Numbered from the stretch's first letter, positions 31,155 through 40,432 are shown. The stretch: DNA of 64,000 nt from JANWXD01 sp037446115 (GCA_037446115.1 JBBIJF010000004.1:62001-126000); one strand, 5' to 3'. The notes: generated by a model from the letters alone, not told the origin. Program-made: numbers and translations.

Positions 31155-32918
31155 ATGCGCTACTTCACCCGGGCGTTCCTGTCCTCCTTCGTTCCCATGG
31201 CCGCTGTCCTGCTCGGCAGCTTCTGGGTCGTGCACCGTCTGGTGGAGTCCGCCGCCCGCAACAGCTTCCGTTCCTCGCTCCGCGAAACGCAGGAATTCAT
31301 GGCTCGCCAGCACGCGCAAAAGGAGTGGAGCAACGCCCGGTCCTTGCGCGTCGTCGCAGAGAATCCTGCTCTGAAAGCCGCGCTGCAACTGGTGCGCGCC
31401 GAACCGGCTAACCCCGACGCCCGGGCCACCCTGGAAGACCAACTCCGAGAGCTGAATCAGACCCTCGGCTTTGACGTGCTCGTGGCGGCAGCGCCCGACG
31501 GGCGGCTGCTGGCCGGACTGCTCCGCGCCAGCGCCGAGTACATGCTCCTCCGCGATGAAGTGCAAAGACCGCCAGCTCAAGGCCTTTGGTTGACGGGCCG
31601 GGGCCTCTATCAGATCACCGCGGTTCCGGTGAACCTGGCGGGCGAGCACATCGCGAACCTTTCCGTGGGCGAGCCGCTCGACCTCTCCGACTTCGCCACC
31701 GCGGTTGTGTTGGAGCACCATGGCAGGGTGGTTCGCTCGACACTGCCGGAGGTGTCCTCGGCGGAGATCGAGCAGGCCTTGCGGCATTGCCCGCCCGGGG
31801 AGGGGTGCGACGTGCGTTTGCAGAACGCAACTTACCACTGCCTGCCCGTGAATCTGCCGGCGCTGGGCCGCGACTACCGGCTCTACAGCCTGCGGAACCT
31901 GGACCGCGCCACCGCGCCCACCGTTGCCTTTTTGCGTCGCACGTTTGTATTCGCCTGGGGCGGAGCCATCGTCGCCGGCCTCTTGATTAGCACGCTCTCG
32001 TCCCGCTCGATCGTACGGCCGATCGCGACCATCGTCCGGCACCTGCGCCAGGCCGAGCACACGGGGCGGCTGGCGGAGTTTTGCCCTCCGCGCTGGTCCA
32101 TCCGCGAACTGGACGAACTGGCGCAGTGCTTCCGGCGCGCTTCCCTCGCCGTGCGCGAGGCCGACGAGCAGCTGCACGGCGCCTACGTCCAGTTTGTGGC
32201 GTTGATCGCCAGCGCTCTGGACGCCCGCGATCATTACACTGCCGGGCACAGCCACCGCGTGAGCGAACTCTCGCGGCTTACCGCGGAAGCTATGGGTCTG
32301 CGCCCCCAGGACGTCGAAACGATCCGGGTGGCCGCTCTGCTGCACGACATCGGCAAGATCGGCGTTCCGGACACCATCCTGCAAAAGCCCGGCAAACTCA
32401 CCCCCGAGGAGCGCGCGCAAATCGAGATGCACCCCTCGATTGGACGCAGAATCCTCGAACAGGTCAAGGCGTTCGAGCCCTTCCTGCCCGTCGTCGAACT
32501 CCACCACGAAAACTGGGACGGGACGGGTTATCCTCACGGCCTCAAGGGAGAACAAATTCCGCTGGCAGCCCGCATCGTGCACGTGGTGGATGCTTACGAC
32601 GCCATGACTTCCGACCGCCCTTACCGCAAGGGTATGAGCAGCCAAGAAGCTCTCCACATCCTCAAGCGTCTGGCCGGCAGCGACTTTGATCCCGACGTAG
32701 TGGCCGTGTTTTCCGGTCTGGATCCCGGTCGCATCCGCGACTACGCGCCGCAGACGGTCGCCGCCACCGCTTCTCTTTGTAATCTGCTGGCGCACCTCGG
32801 CACGGCCGGCCCGGGCGCACCGGCACAGCAAAAGGAGGTTTCGCACGATGAGCCGCTGGTTTCTCTTGTGGGTTCCGACCGCAGTGGCGCTCGCCCAGGA
32901 AGCTGCCACCGGCTTTGA
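31155..32918 (+). CDS. Membrane HD-GYP cyclic-di-GMP phosphodiesterase with extracytoplasmic sensor
   Basis: The 587-residue protein has transmembrane segments at about 8-28 and 264-282 enclosing a sensor of some 230 residues, then a HAMP-like linker (about 283-340) and an HD-GYP domain: HDIGKIGVPD (His397, Asp398) and HHENWDGTGYPHGL with Gly458-Pro460. HD-GYP enzymes degrade cyclic di-GMP to GMP. The last 40 residues run past the domain and their coding sequence overlaps the barrel gene by 71 bases. Its sensor probably responds to the cupredoxin or the barrel encoded on either side. All metal ligands of the HD-GYP site that I can locate are present, so it should be active. Confidence 0.87.
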   Translation: MRYFTRAFLSSFVPMAAVLLGSFWVVHRLVESAARNSFRSSLRETQEFMARQHAQKEWSNARSLRVVAENPALKAALQLVRAEPANPDARATLEDQLRELNQTLGFDVLVAAAPDGRLLAGLLRASAEYMLLRDEVQRPPAQGLWLTGRGLYQITAVPVNLAGEHIANLSVGEPLDLSDFATAVVLEHHGRVVRSTLPEVSSAEIEQALRHCPPGEGCDVRLQNATYHCLPVNLPALGRDYRLYSLRNLDRATAPTVAFLRRTFVFAWGGAIVAGLLISTLSSRSIVRPIATIVRHLRQAEHTGRLAEFCPPRWSIRELDELAQCFRRASLAVREADEQLHGAYVQFVALIASALDARDHYTAGHSHRVSELSRLTAEAMGLRPQDVETIRVAALLHDIGKIGVPDTILQKPGKLTPEERAQIEMHPSIGRRILEQVKAFEPFLPVVELHHENWDGTGYPHGLKGEQIPLAARIVHVVDAYDAMTSDRPYRKGMSSQEALHILKRLAGSDFDPDVVAVFSGLDPGRIRDYAPQTVAATASLCNLLAHLGTAGPGAPAQQKEVSHDEPLVSLVGSDRSGARPGSCHRL

Positions 32919-33918
32919 GATGAGGGCCACGTTCAGCGGTGCAGCGTTCTACTCAGAACGGCTCGCGGAGGCTCCGCGCCACGGACGGCCCTGGGATGCC
33001 GGAATGCGCGCGGTCTTTTATCCGGTCTGGAAGCTCAGTGACCGGTGGGATGTCTCCGCGGTCGTCCAGATCGCCTCACGCCCTTACTTCTTCGAACAAT
33101 TTCGAACGCAGGGGCGCGGCTGGAAGGCCGACGTGCTCAGGGCCGGCCTCACGTACAGCCGCTTCTGGAACCGCGCCTCCTTGGTCCTCCGGGCCGGCCA
33201 GCTTTCCAGCGCCTTCGGAGCCTTCCTGCTACGCTACGACGATCAGGCCAACCCGCTGGTGGATCTGCCGCCGGCCTACGGCTACTACTACGCCGATGTG
33301 ACCGTGCTCGGCCTGGCGGGAATTCAGGCGGACGTGACTGCGGGGCCTCTCGATTTCCGGGCTCAGTTTGTCAACTCCTCACCCGCCAACCGCCGCAGCC
33401 TCTTCGACCGTGACCAATACGGAACCTGGGCGGGCGGAGTCGGATACACCCTGCGGCAGGGCTTTCGCATCGGTGTCTCCGCCTACCGTGGACCGTACTT
33501 ACATCGGGGCCATCGCTTTTATCTCCCCAACGAGGCACCTCCGCGCGATCTGCCCGCTTCCGCCTACGGCACCGAGCTCGAGTGGGGACACGGACACTGG
33601 AATGTTTGGGCGGAGATCCAAAAGTTCCAGAGAATCTACCGGGCCATGCCCACGTTCAACCTGCACACCGGTTACGGCGAACTTCGCCGCACGCTCTCAC
33701 CGCGCTGGTACGCCGCGGCGCGCCTCAGCTACGTCCGCAGCGCCTATCAGAGGGACGAAATCTACGAAGTGGCCGCAGGTTACCGCCTGAATCGTTTCCA
33801 AACGCTCAAGACGGCCTACCAGCTCTACGCGAGAGAAAACCGCTACGCGCCCCACGTCCACACCGTAGCGGTACAACTCGTCAGCAGCGTTCCGGTCGTT
33901 TCGCTCGCCCGCCGGTAG
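32848..33918 (+). CDS. Putative outer-membrane beta-barrel protein
   Basis: ATG 32848 follows AAAGGAGG closely and gives 356 residues with a signal peptide (MSRWFLLWVPTAVALAQ). The rest alternates polar and hydrophobic residues and is rich in Tyr, Trp and Arg, as in porins; examples are DVLRAGLTYSRFWNRASLVL and WYAAARLSYVRSAYQ. The start lies inside the 3' end of the HD-GYP gene, so expression is coupled. I cannot assign a family. A porin or a surface structure controlled with the cyclic-di-GMP enzyme is plausible. Confidence 0.7.
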   Translation: MSRWFLLWVPTAVALAQEAATGFEMRATFSGAAFYSERLAEAPRHGRPWDAGMRAVFYPVWKLSDRWDVSAVVQIASRPYFFEQFRTQGRGWKADVLRAGLTYSRFWNRASLVLRAGQLSSAFGAFLLRYDDQANPLVDLPPAYGYYYADVTVLGLAGIQADVTAGPLDFRAQFVNSSPANRRSLFDRDQYGTWAGGVGYTLRQGFRIGVSAYRGPYLHRGHRFYLPNEAPPRDLPASAYGTELEWGHGHWNVWAEIQKFQRIYRAMPTFNLHTGYGELRRTLSPRWYAAARLSYVRSAYQRDEIYEVAAGYRLNRFQTLKTAYQLYARENRYAPHVHTVAVQLVSSVPVVSLARR

Positions 33919-33924
33919 GGCGCA

Positions 33925-34314
33925 TCACCCGAGCCGCCGGTGCTCCTTGAGAATGCACCGGTCCATGACCACAAACAGCCCGGCCTGTCGTGCCCGCTCC
34001 GCCGCCGCTTCGTTGACCACGCCTTCCTGCAGCCAGATGGCAGGAGCACCGATACGAATCGCCGCCTCGACAATCTCCGGCACGTACTCCGGCCGCCGGA
34101 ACACGTTCACGATGTCCACCTTCTCGGGGACCGCCTCCAGGCTGGGATAGGCCTTCTCCCCAAGCACCTCGGTCTCGTTCGGATTGACAGGGATGATGCG
34201 GTAGCCCGCGCGTTGCATGTACTCCGCCACGCCGTGGCTCGGCCGCCACGGCTTGCCGGACAGACCCACCACGGCGATGGTCCGCGCGGACCGTAGCAAT
34301 TCAGGGATGCTCAT
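33925..34314 (-). CDS. CoA-binding domain protein (YccU-like)
   Basis: The 129-residue protein is a single Rossmann-like CoA-binding domain: IAVVGLSGKPWRPSHGVAEY at the N-terminus, IPVNPNETEVLGEKAYPSL, IVNVFRRPEYVP and AIWLQEGVVNE. It corresponds to E. coli YccU and the CoA-binding part of succinyl-CoA synthetase alpha. The molecular role of stand-alone YccU proteins is not established. It overlaps the pseudouridine synthase gene by 14 bases and is the last gene of the scpA-scpB-rluB series. Confidence 0.88.
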   Translation of the reverse strand: MSIPELLRSARTIAVVGLSGKPWRPSHGVAEYMQRAGYRIIPVNPNETEVLGEKAYPSLEAVPEKVDIVNVFRRPEYVPEIVEAAIRIGAPAIWLQEGVVNEAAAERARQAGLFVVMDRCILKEHRRLG

Positions 34315-35041
34315 GAGCCGGCAACTTCAGCATACTCCGGAAACGCGCCACCTCGGACGGGGTCAGGTATCGGAATTCCCCCGGCTTGAGCGAACCGAGT
34401 TCCAGAAACCCGATCCGCACGCGTTTCAGCTTCTCGACCAGCCTGCCGAAGTGTTGGAACATCAGCCGGATCTGGTTCTGCCGCCCCTCGATCAACCGCA
34501 CTTCGTACCAAGGGTTCCGGGCGCGCTGCACCAGACGCAGACCGGCAGGCGCCGTGCGGCGCCCGTACAGCGGAATGCCTTCCCGGAACTGCCGCTCTTG
34601 CTCGGGCGTCAGCGCGCCGTTGACCTTCACCAGATACGTCTTGGGCAGGTGGCTGGAAGCCGCCATCACCCGGTGGGCGAACTCGCCGTCGTTGGTCAGC
34701 AACAGCAACCCTTCGGAGTCGTAATCCAGGCGCCCCACCGGAAACACGCGCTCCTTCACCCCGCCGAGGAAATCCATCACCGTGGGGCGGCCCTGGGGAT
34801 CGTGCAGCGTCGTCACGCACCCACGCGGCTTGTGCAACGCCAGGTAGACCAGACGTCGTGGCGGCCGCACCAGCCTGCCGTCCACCTTGATGTGGTCGCG
34901 CTCCAGATCCGCTTTGGCGCCGAGCTCGGTGACGACCCGGCCGTTCACTGTAACGCGCCCCTCCAGGATCAGCTGCTCCGCCTTGCGCCGGCTCGTCACA
35001 CCGGCCCGCGACAGGATCTTTTGCAGGCGTTCCAGCGCCAT
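34301..35041 (-). CDS. rluB: Ribosomal large-subunit pseudouridine synthase, RluB/RsuA family
   Basis: The 246-residue enzyme has an N-terminal S4 RNA-binding domain (RLQKILSRAGVTSRRKAEQLI) and the RsuA-family catalytic domain with GRLDYDSEGLLLLTNDG, whose aspartate attacks the uracil ring, and KTYLVKVNG. Together with scpA and scpB this is the conserved bacterial scpA-scpB-rluB order, which supports RluB (23S rRNA, position 2605 in E. coli) over RluE or RluF. Confidence 0.9.
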   Translation of the reverse strand: MALERLQKILSRAGVTSRRKAEQLILEGRVTVNGRVVTELGAKADLERDHIKVDGRLVRPPRRLVYLALHKPRGCVTTLHDPQGRPTVMDFLGGVKERVFPVGRLDYDSEGLLLLTNDGEFAHRVMAASSHLPKTYLVKVNGALTPEQERQFREGIPLYGRRTAPAGLRLVQRARNPWYEVRLIEGRQNQIRLMFQHFGRLVEKLKRVRIGFLELGSLKPGEFRYLTPSEVARFRSMLKLPAHEHP

Positions 35042-35075
35042 GACGGACAGGTCCTCCCGGGCGATGCCGGCCGAA

Positions 35076-35729
35076 CTAGGCGGCGCCCTCGCCGGAGCCG
35101 GGGTCTGTTGCCGGCTCCTCCAGGGCCAGGCGCCGCAGTTCGTCGAATTCCTTAAGCGTCGGCAGTTCGCTCAAATCCTTCAGGCCGAACTGGACCAGGA
35201 ACTCTTTGGTCGTCTTGTAAAGGATGGGCCGTCCGACCACGTTCTTGCGCCCTGCCGTGGTGATGAGTTTGCGCTCGAGCAGCGTCTTGAGTACGCCGGC
35301 TCCTTGTACGCCGCGGATCTCCATGATCTCCGGAGCTGTGATGGGCTGCTTGTAGGCAATCAGGGCCAGCGTCTCGAGCGCGGCCAGCGAGAGCTTCAAA
35401 GGAGGCTTGAGACTCTTGACGAACGCCCGCACCGCTTCGTGGTGCTCGGGCTTGGTGGCCATTTTGTAACCGCCGGCCACATGGCGTACCGCCAGGCCGT
35501 GATGCGGTTTGTCGTACTCCTCCGCCAGCGCCTCCAGAACGCGCCGGATGGTTTCCTCCGGCTGCCCGAGCGCCGCCGCAATCTGTGCCGCTGTTACCGG
35601 CTCCTCGGCCACGTACACAATAGCTTCGATCACCGCGCGGAGGCGCTGGTCGGCCCCGTCCGTTTGCGGTTCAGGGAGAGTGGCTGCCTCCGCGGGGTCG
35701 GCTGCCGGATTGACCTCGAACACCTCCAT
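35076..35729 (-). CDS. scpB: Segregation and condensation protein B
   Basis: The 217-residue protein has two winged-helix domains typical of ScpB, the kleisin-associated subunit of the Smc complex: RAVIEAIVYVAEEPVTAAQI at the start of the first, and LAALETLALIAYKQPITAPEI with IMEIRGV in the second. It binds ScpA and acts in chromosome compaction and segregation. The stop of scpA lies 6 bases upstream. The last 25 residues are acidic and low complexity. Confidence 0.92.
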   Translation of the reverse strand: MEVFEVNPAADPAEAATLPEPQTDGADQRLRAVIEAIVYVAEEPVTAAQIAAALGQPEETIRRVLEALAEEYDKPHHGLAVRHVAGGYKMATKPEHHEAVRAFVKSLKPPLKLSLAALETLALIAYKQPITAPEIMEIRGVQGAGVLKTLLERKLITTAGRKNVVGRPILYKTTKEFLVQFGLKDLSELPTLKEFDELRRLALEEPATDPGSGEGAA

Positions 35730-35735
35730 ACGGCT

Positions 35736-36518
35736 TTACCGGTACCCCTCCTCAATGGCCGCCATCGCCTCCGGAGAGGAAAAAACTTCGCCAAAGCGGC
35801 GGTGGCGGCGAATGGCGATATCGCCGAACAGATCTCTCTGCACAAGACGGATGGCCTGCATCTTGGCCATCTCCAGAATCGCCAGAAACATGGCGATGAC
35901 GGCGCGGCGGCTGGGCTGGCGCTCGAACAGCTCCCGCACTGACAGAGCTTCCGCCGCCGGCGTCCGCTCCAGCAGCGCTTTGAGCCGTGCGATCATCTCC
36001 GGCACGCTGACGTCCTCGCCGGCCACTTCATAGACCGGCCGGTGGCGCGCCCGCTCGAGTACCTGCTGGAGCACCTTGACCAGATCAAAGAGCGTGACCG
36101 CCAGCCCCGGCTCCTCCTCGTCGAGGAATTGCCGGATCTGCGGGTTGGACCACACCGCCTCCTCGATGATGCGCTTCTGGTAGAGCATCTCCGCCGCATG
36201 CTTGAAGCGCTCGTGTTCCAGCAGGCGCTCCACCAGCTCCCGGCGCGGGTCCTCCTCGGCCTCCGCCTCGGCCAGCGCCGGATCCCGCGGCAACAGCATC
36301 CGCGACTTGATGTGGATGAGTGTGGCGGCCATGTAGACGAATTCGGCGCCCAGCTCGATATCGAGCTCGGCGGCGCGCTGCATATAGTCCAAATACTGCG
36401 CCGTGATCCGCGCAATGGGAATGTCGTAGATATCAATCTCCTGCTTGCGGATCAGATCGAGCAGCAGATCGAGCGGCCCTTCGTAGTGCTCGAGCTGAAC
36501 ATTCAGCGGGGAAGACAC
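35736..36518 (-). CDS. scpA: Segregation and condensation protein A (kleisin)
   Basis: The 260-residue protein is the kleisin of the Smc-ScpAB complex: NVQLEHYEGPLDLLLDLIRK at the N-terminus binds Smc, EIDIYDIPIARITAQYLDY and AATLIHIKSRMLLP follow, and the C-terminal winged helix (AVIAMFLAILEMAKMQAIRL) contacts the other Smc head. It is the first gene of the scpA-scpB-rluB operon. Its start is about 40 bases from the uvrA stop on the same strand. Confidence 0.93.
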   Translation of the reverse strand: MSSPLNVQLEHYEGPLDLLLDLIRKQEIDIYDIPIARITAQYLDYMQRAAELDIELGAEFVYMAATLIHIKSRMLLPRDPALAEAEAEEDPRRELVERLLEHERFKHAAEMLYQKRIIEEAVWSNPQIRQFLDEEEPGLAVTLFDLVKVLQQVLERARHRPVYEVAGEDVSVPEMIARLKALLERTPAAEALSVRELFERQPSRRAVIAMFLAILEMAKMQAIRLVQRDLFGDIAIRRHRRFGEVFSSPEAMAAIEEGYR

Positions 36519-36556
36519 AACTTCTCACCATAGCACGCCCGCCTTCCGGCGACGGA

Positions 36557-39418
36557 CTATGCAACCGGGAAACTGCCAAGCCTGTCGCCGCAGCCGCCCA
36601 GCGCGGCGCGGAGGTAGCGGCCGGTGTAGGATCCGGGCGTCGCCGCGATCTGCTCCGGCGGCCCCTCGGCCACGATGCGCCCGCCGGCATCGCCTCCTTC
36701 CGGACCCAGGTCAATCACCCAGTCGGCGGCGCGGATCACCTCCAGGTTGTGCTCGATGATGAGCACGCTCCCGCCGTTGTGGATCAGGCGTTCGAAGGCG
36801 TCGAGCAGGCGCGCGATGTCGTCAAAGTGCAGCCCGGTGGTGGGTTCGTCGAAGATGTAGAGCGTACCCCGGCAGTCGGTCAGCGCCAGATGCGCGGCAA
36901 GTTTGACGCGCTGCGCCTCGCCGCCTGACAGGGTCGTCGCCGACTGTCCCAGGCGCAGATATCCGAGCCCGACCTCATCGAGTACGCGCAGCCTGTCAGC
37001 GACCCGCGGCACATCGGCGAAAAACTCCAAGGCCTCCTTCACCGTGAGCTGGAGCACTTCGTGGATATTGAGACCGCGGTAGCGGACCTCCAGGATGCTG
37101 CTCTTGAACCGGGTCCCCTTGCACTCCTCGCACACCAGCTCGACGTCGGCCAAAAACTGCATCTCGACGGTGACCACCCCGTCGCCCTGACAGGTCTCGC
37201 AGCGCCCGCCCGGAATGTTGAACGAGAAATGCCCGGGCGTGTAGCCGCGGCGCTGCGCCTCCGCCGTACTCGCAAACAGGGCGCGGATCGCATCGAACGC
37301 CTTCAGATAGGTCACGGGATTGGAGCGGGGCGTGCGCCCGATGGGCGACTGGTCCACAAGCACCACATTGGAGACCAGGTGCGCGCCTTCCACGGCCCGG
37401 CAGGTCTGCTTCGGCGTCACCTCAGGCATCTCCTCGTCCTGGGTTTCCGCAGGGACGAAGCCGCGCAGCCGCGCTTGCAAGGATCGGTAGATCACCTCAT
37501 GCACCAGCGTGGACTTGCCGGAGCCCGACACTCCCGTGATGACCACCATCATGCCGAGCGGCACGCTCACATCAATCCCCTTGAGATTGTGCGCCCGTGC
37601 GCCCAGGAAGCGCAGCGTGCGAGCCGGATCCGCCCGGCGCCGCGCGCGCCGCAACGAAGTCTTCAGGTCGCCCCGCAGATATCTCCCGGTGAGCGATGCG
37701 GCGCCGTCGGACACCAGCGCCGCATAGGGTCCCTGAAAGACCACGCGCCCGCCGTGTTCTCCCGCGCCGGGCCCCAGGTCCACGATGTGATCGGCGGCGC
37801 GCATCACATCGGCGTCGTGCTCGACCACGATGACCGTGTTGCCGAGATCCCGCAGCTCTTCCAGGATCCGGATGAGGCGGCCCGTGTCGCGGGGGTGCAG
37901 CCCGATCGAAGGCTCGTCGAGCACGTAGCAGGCCCCCACCAGCCGCGAGCCCAGGCACGTGGCCAGCTGGATGCGCTGAGCCTCTCCGCCGGACAGCGTC
38001 GAAGACAGCCGGTCCAGGGTGATGTAATCGAGGCCCACGTCGTTCAGAAATTTCAGCCGCTGGCGGATCTCCGTGAGCACCTGCCCGGCAATCTGCTCCT
38101 CGTCCGGCTCCAGCCGGAGCTCCTCAAAGAACCGGTGCGCCGCCGCGATATCCATGCGCACGACTTCGCCCAGCGTTTTGCCGCCCACGCGCACGTACAA
38201 TGCCTCTTTCCTCAGGCGCGCCCCGTGACATTCCGGACATTCCGCATAGCCCCGGTAGCGGCTCAGAAACACACGCACGTGAACTTTGTACTTTTTCCGC
38301 TCGAGCCGGGCAAAGAAGCCGCGAATGCCCCGAAACCGGCCCTCGCCCTCCACCAGAAACCGGCGTTCTTCTTCGGTCAGCTCCGCAAACGGCACATCAA
38401 ACCGCACCCGGCCGCGGCCGTATTTCTTGAGCTCGTACCACATCCACCGGTGCTGCGGCCGCTCCCAGGGTTCGATGGCACCCTCATCCAGGGTGAGCGA
38501 CTTGTCGGGAACCACGCGGTCCAGGTCGTAATCAATAGTGTTGCCGAACCCCTGGCACCGCGGACAGGCTCCCGTCGGGCTGTTGAAGCTGAACAGGCTG
38601 GGTTCCGGCTCGACAAATTCGAGATCGCACTGCTTGCAGGCGAACTTCTCGCTGAAGCGGAGCCGCCGCTGCCCGCCCGGTTCCTCGAAGATGACTTCGC
38701 CCCCCTCCCGGTAGCAGATCTCCACTGCATCCACGATCCGGGAGTGCAGATCCGGGGCGATGGCGATGCGGTCCACCAGCGCGAACAACGGCTCGGAAAA
38801 GTTGATGTCAAGCAGGGACTCCGGCGCGGAGAACTCAAACGTCCGGCCGTTCTGAAACAGCCGGTTGAATCCCTTCCGGCGCAGTTCGAACAGCTGGTCG
38901 CGGAGCATCCCGGTGTCTTGCGGGCGCGCCAAGCGGACCGGAAACAACACGTACCAGCGCGAACCTTGCGGCTCGCTCAGCATGCGCGCCGCCACCTGAT
39001 CCACCGTGTCGCGCAGAACCTGGCGCCCGCATCCCGGGCAGTAGGTGCGCCCCACCCGTGCGTACAGTAGCCGCAGAAAATCGTAGACCTCGGTGGCCGT
39101 GGCCACGGTCGAGCGCGGATTGCGGGCCGTGTTTTTCTGGCGGATGGCGATCGGCGGCGCCAGCCCGTCCATCTCGTCCACGTCCGGCTTCTCCATCCGC
39201 TCCAAGAACTGGCGCGCGTAGGCTGACAGCGACTCCACATACCGCCGTTGCCCCTCGGCATAGATCGTGTCAAAGACAAGCGAAGACTTCCCCGAACCGG
39301 ACACACCCGTGACCACCGTGAGCCGGTTGTGCGGAATTTCCAGTGAGATGTTCTTCAGATTGTGGACCCGCGCGCCGCGGATCCGGATGGAGTCCTCCAC
39401 TACAATCATTGTATTCAT
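36557..39418 (-). CDS. uvrA: Excinuclease ABC subunit A
   Basis: The 953-residue ATPase recognises helix-distorting lesions in nucleotide excision repair with UvrB. Both ABC modules are complete: Walker A GVSGSGKSS and GVSGSGKST, signature LSGGEAQR twice, and zinc-module cysteines (CPGCGRQ; CKQCDLEF with CPRCQGFG; CETCQGDG with CEECKGTRF). ATG 39418 and ATG 39409 are possible starts, but GTG 39400 begins the usual UvrA N-terminus and would suit a leaderless transcript from the palindromic -10 at 39401-39413. It is divergent from mutY. Confidence 0.95.
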   Translation of the reverse strand: MNTMIVVEDSIRIRGARVHNLKNISLEIPHNRLTVVTGVSGSGKSSLVFDTIYAEGQRRYVESLSAYARQFLERMEKPDVDEMDGLAPPIAIRQKNTARNPRSTVATATEVYDFLRLLYARVGRTYCPGCGRQVLRDTVDQVAARMLSEPQGSRWYVLFPVRLARPQDTGMLRDQLFELRRKGFNRLFQNGRTFEFSAPESLLDINFSEPLFALVDRIAIAPDLHSRIVDAVEICYREGGEVIFEEPGGQRRLRFSEKFACKQCDLEFVEPEPSLFSFNSPTGACPRCQGFGNTIDYDLDRVVPDKSLTLDEGAIEPWERPQHRWMWYELKKYGRGRVRFDVPFAELTEEERRFLVEGEGRFRGIRGFFARLERKKYKVHVRVFLSRYRGYAECPECHGARLRKEALYVRVGGKTLGEVVRMDIAAAHRFFEELRLEPDEEQIAGQVLTEIRQRLKFLNDVGLDYITLDRLSSTLSGGEAQRIQLATCLGSRLVGACYVLDEPSIGLHPRDTGRLIRILEELRDLGNTVIVVEHDADVMRAADHIVDLGPGAGEHGGRVVFQGPYAALVSDGAASLTGRYLRGDLKTSLRRARRRADPARTLRFLGARAHNLKGIDVSVPLGMMVVITGVSGSGKSTLVHEVIYRSLQARLRGFVPAETQDEEMPEVTPKQTCRAVEGAHLVSNVVLVDQSPIGRTPRSNPVTYLKAFDAIRALFASTAEAQRRGYTPGHFSFNIPGGRCETCQGDGVVTVEMQFLADVELVCEECKGTRFKSSILEVRYRGLNIHEVLQLTVKEALEFFADVPRVADRLRVLDEVGLGYLRLGQSATTLSGGEAQRVKLAAHLALTDCRGTLYIFDEPTTGLHFDDIARLLDAFERLIHNGGSVLIIEHNLEVIRAADWVIDLGPEGGDAGGRIVAEGPPEQIAATPGSYTGRYLRAALGGCGDRLGSFPVA
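39401..39413. promoter_or_regulatory. Perfect 13-base palindrome with back-to-back -10 hexamers between uvrA and mutY
   Basis: TACAATCATTGTA reads TACAAT on both strands. On the plus strand the predicted start lies about 30 bases before the mutY GTG. On the minus strand it falls at about 39400, the first base of a GTG in the uvrA frame. The element lies inside the annotated 5' end of uvrA, so one of the two starts must be revised. Confidence 0.5.
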
Positions 39419-39442
39419 CGCTTCCGATCCGGAGCGCCGCTC

Positions 39443-40432
39443 GTGTGTGACCGAATCGCCATCCGCCGCGCCTTGCTTGCCTGGTACCGCCGCTCGGCGC
39501 GCGCCTTGCCCTGGCGCGCCACACGGGATCCCTACCGCATCTGGGTCTCCGAGGTCATGCTCCAGCAGACCCGCGCGGCGGCCGTGGTGCCCTACTACCG
39601 GCGCTTCCTCGGCGCCTTCCCGAACGTCAGGCGGCTTGCGAAGGCATCCGAGCAGGAGCTGCTGCGCGTCTGGGCCGGCCTGGGTTACTACCAGCGGGCT
39701 CGCAACATGCACCGGGCCGCGCGACGCATCGTCGAGCTGGGACGGTTCCCCCGCGAATATGACTCGATCCGCGCTTTACCCGGCGTGGGAGAGTATACGG
39801 CCGCCGCAGTCGCCAGCATCGCCTTCAACCTGCCCTACGCCGTCCTCGACGGCAACGTCACGCGCGTGCTCGCGCGGTTGCTCGCCGAGAAAACGGACGT
39901 CCGTGCCGGGACGGGCAAGGCCCGGCTCCGCCGTGCGGCGGGGGACTTGCTCGACCGGGAGCAGCCGGGCGAGTTCAATCAGGCTTTGATGGAACTCGGC
40001 GCCACGCTCTGCCTGCCGCGAAATCCTCGTTGCGGCGACTGCCCGCTGGCCGGGTGGTGTCGGGCGCGCCGCATGGGTGTTGTGAGCCAGATCCCCGTAA
40101 AGCGCCGGCGTGAAGGGCCGCAACCGTCGGAACGCACTCTGCTTCTGATCGAGCGCAACGGTTCGCTGCTGCTCAAGCGTCGCCCGCCGGCGGGCCAGCT
40201 TCAGGGCTTTTTCGAGCTCCCCGAGCCGGCGGATCTACCGGCCGCCCGGCTGGGGCCGGAGCTTGGCCGGTTCCACCACTCCATCACCAACCGCCGCTAC
40301 CTCATCACGGTGCGGTCGGCACGCGCAGTACTTCCCGAGGGTCCGTTCCTGTGGGCGCCGGAATGCGATCTCTCGGAGCTTCCTCTGACAACCGCCACGC
40401 GGAAGGCGCTGGCGCTACGTAGCAAGCGTTAA
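39443..40432 (+). CDS. mutY: A/G-specific adenine DNA glycosylase
   Basis: GTG 39443, with GGAG 8 bases upstream, gives 329 residues. MutY removes adenine paired with 8-oxoguanine. Visible are the catalytic Glu37 in WVSEVMLQQT, the helix-hairpin-helix (LPGVGEYTAAAV), the aspartate in VLDGNVTRVL, the [4Fe-4S] ligands C-x6-C-x2-C-x5-C in CLPRNPRCGDCPLAGWC, and a C-terminal NUDIX-like domain (about 235-329) that reads 8-oxoguanine. The start is 24 bases from the annotated uvrA start on the opposite strand, so both DNA-repair genes share one regulatory point. Confidence 0.93.
   Translation: MCDRIAIRRALLAWYRRSARALPWRATRDPYRIWVSEVMLQQTRAAAVVPYYRRFLGAFPNVRRLAKASEQELLRVWAGLGYYQRARNMHRAARRIVELGRFPREYDSIRALPGVGEYTAAAVASIAFNLPYAVLDGNVTRVLARLLAEKTDVRAGTGKARLRRAAGDLLDREQPGEFNQALMELGATLCLPRNPRCGDCPLAGWCRARRMGVVSQIPVKRRREGPQPSERTLLLIERNGSLLLKRRPPAGQLQGFFELPEPADLPAARLGPELGRFHHSITNRRYLITVRSARAVLPEGPFLWAPECDLSELPLTTATRKALALRSKR

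Noticed and set aside
31110..32930. 606-codon minus-strand frame opposite the HD-GYP gene
   Set aside because: The HD-GYP motifs and transmembrane segments are on the plus strand; the antisense frame is a shadow.
37061..39070. 669-codon plus-strand frame opposite uvrA
   Set aside because: UvrA is complete on the minus strand; the frame has no SD and no domain.
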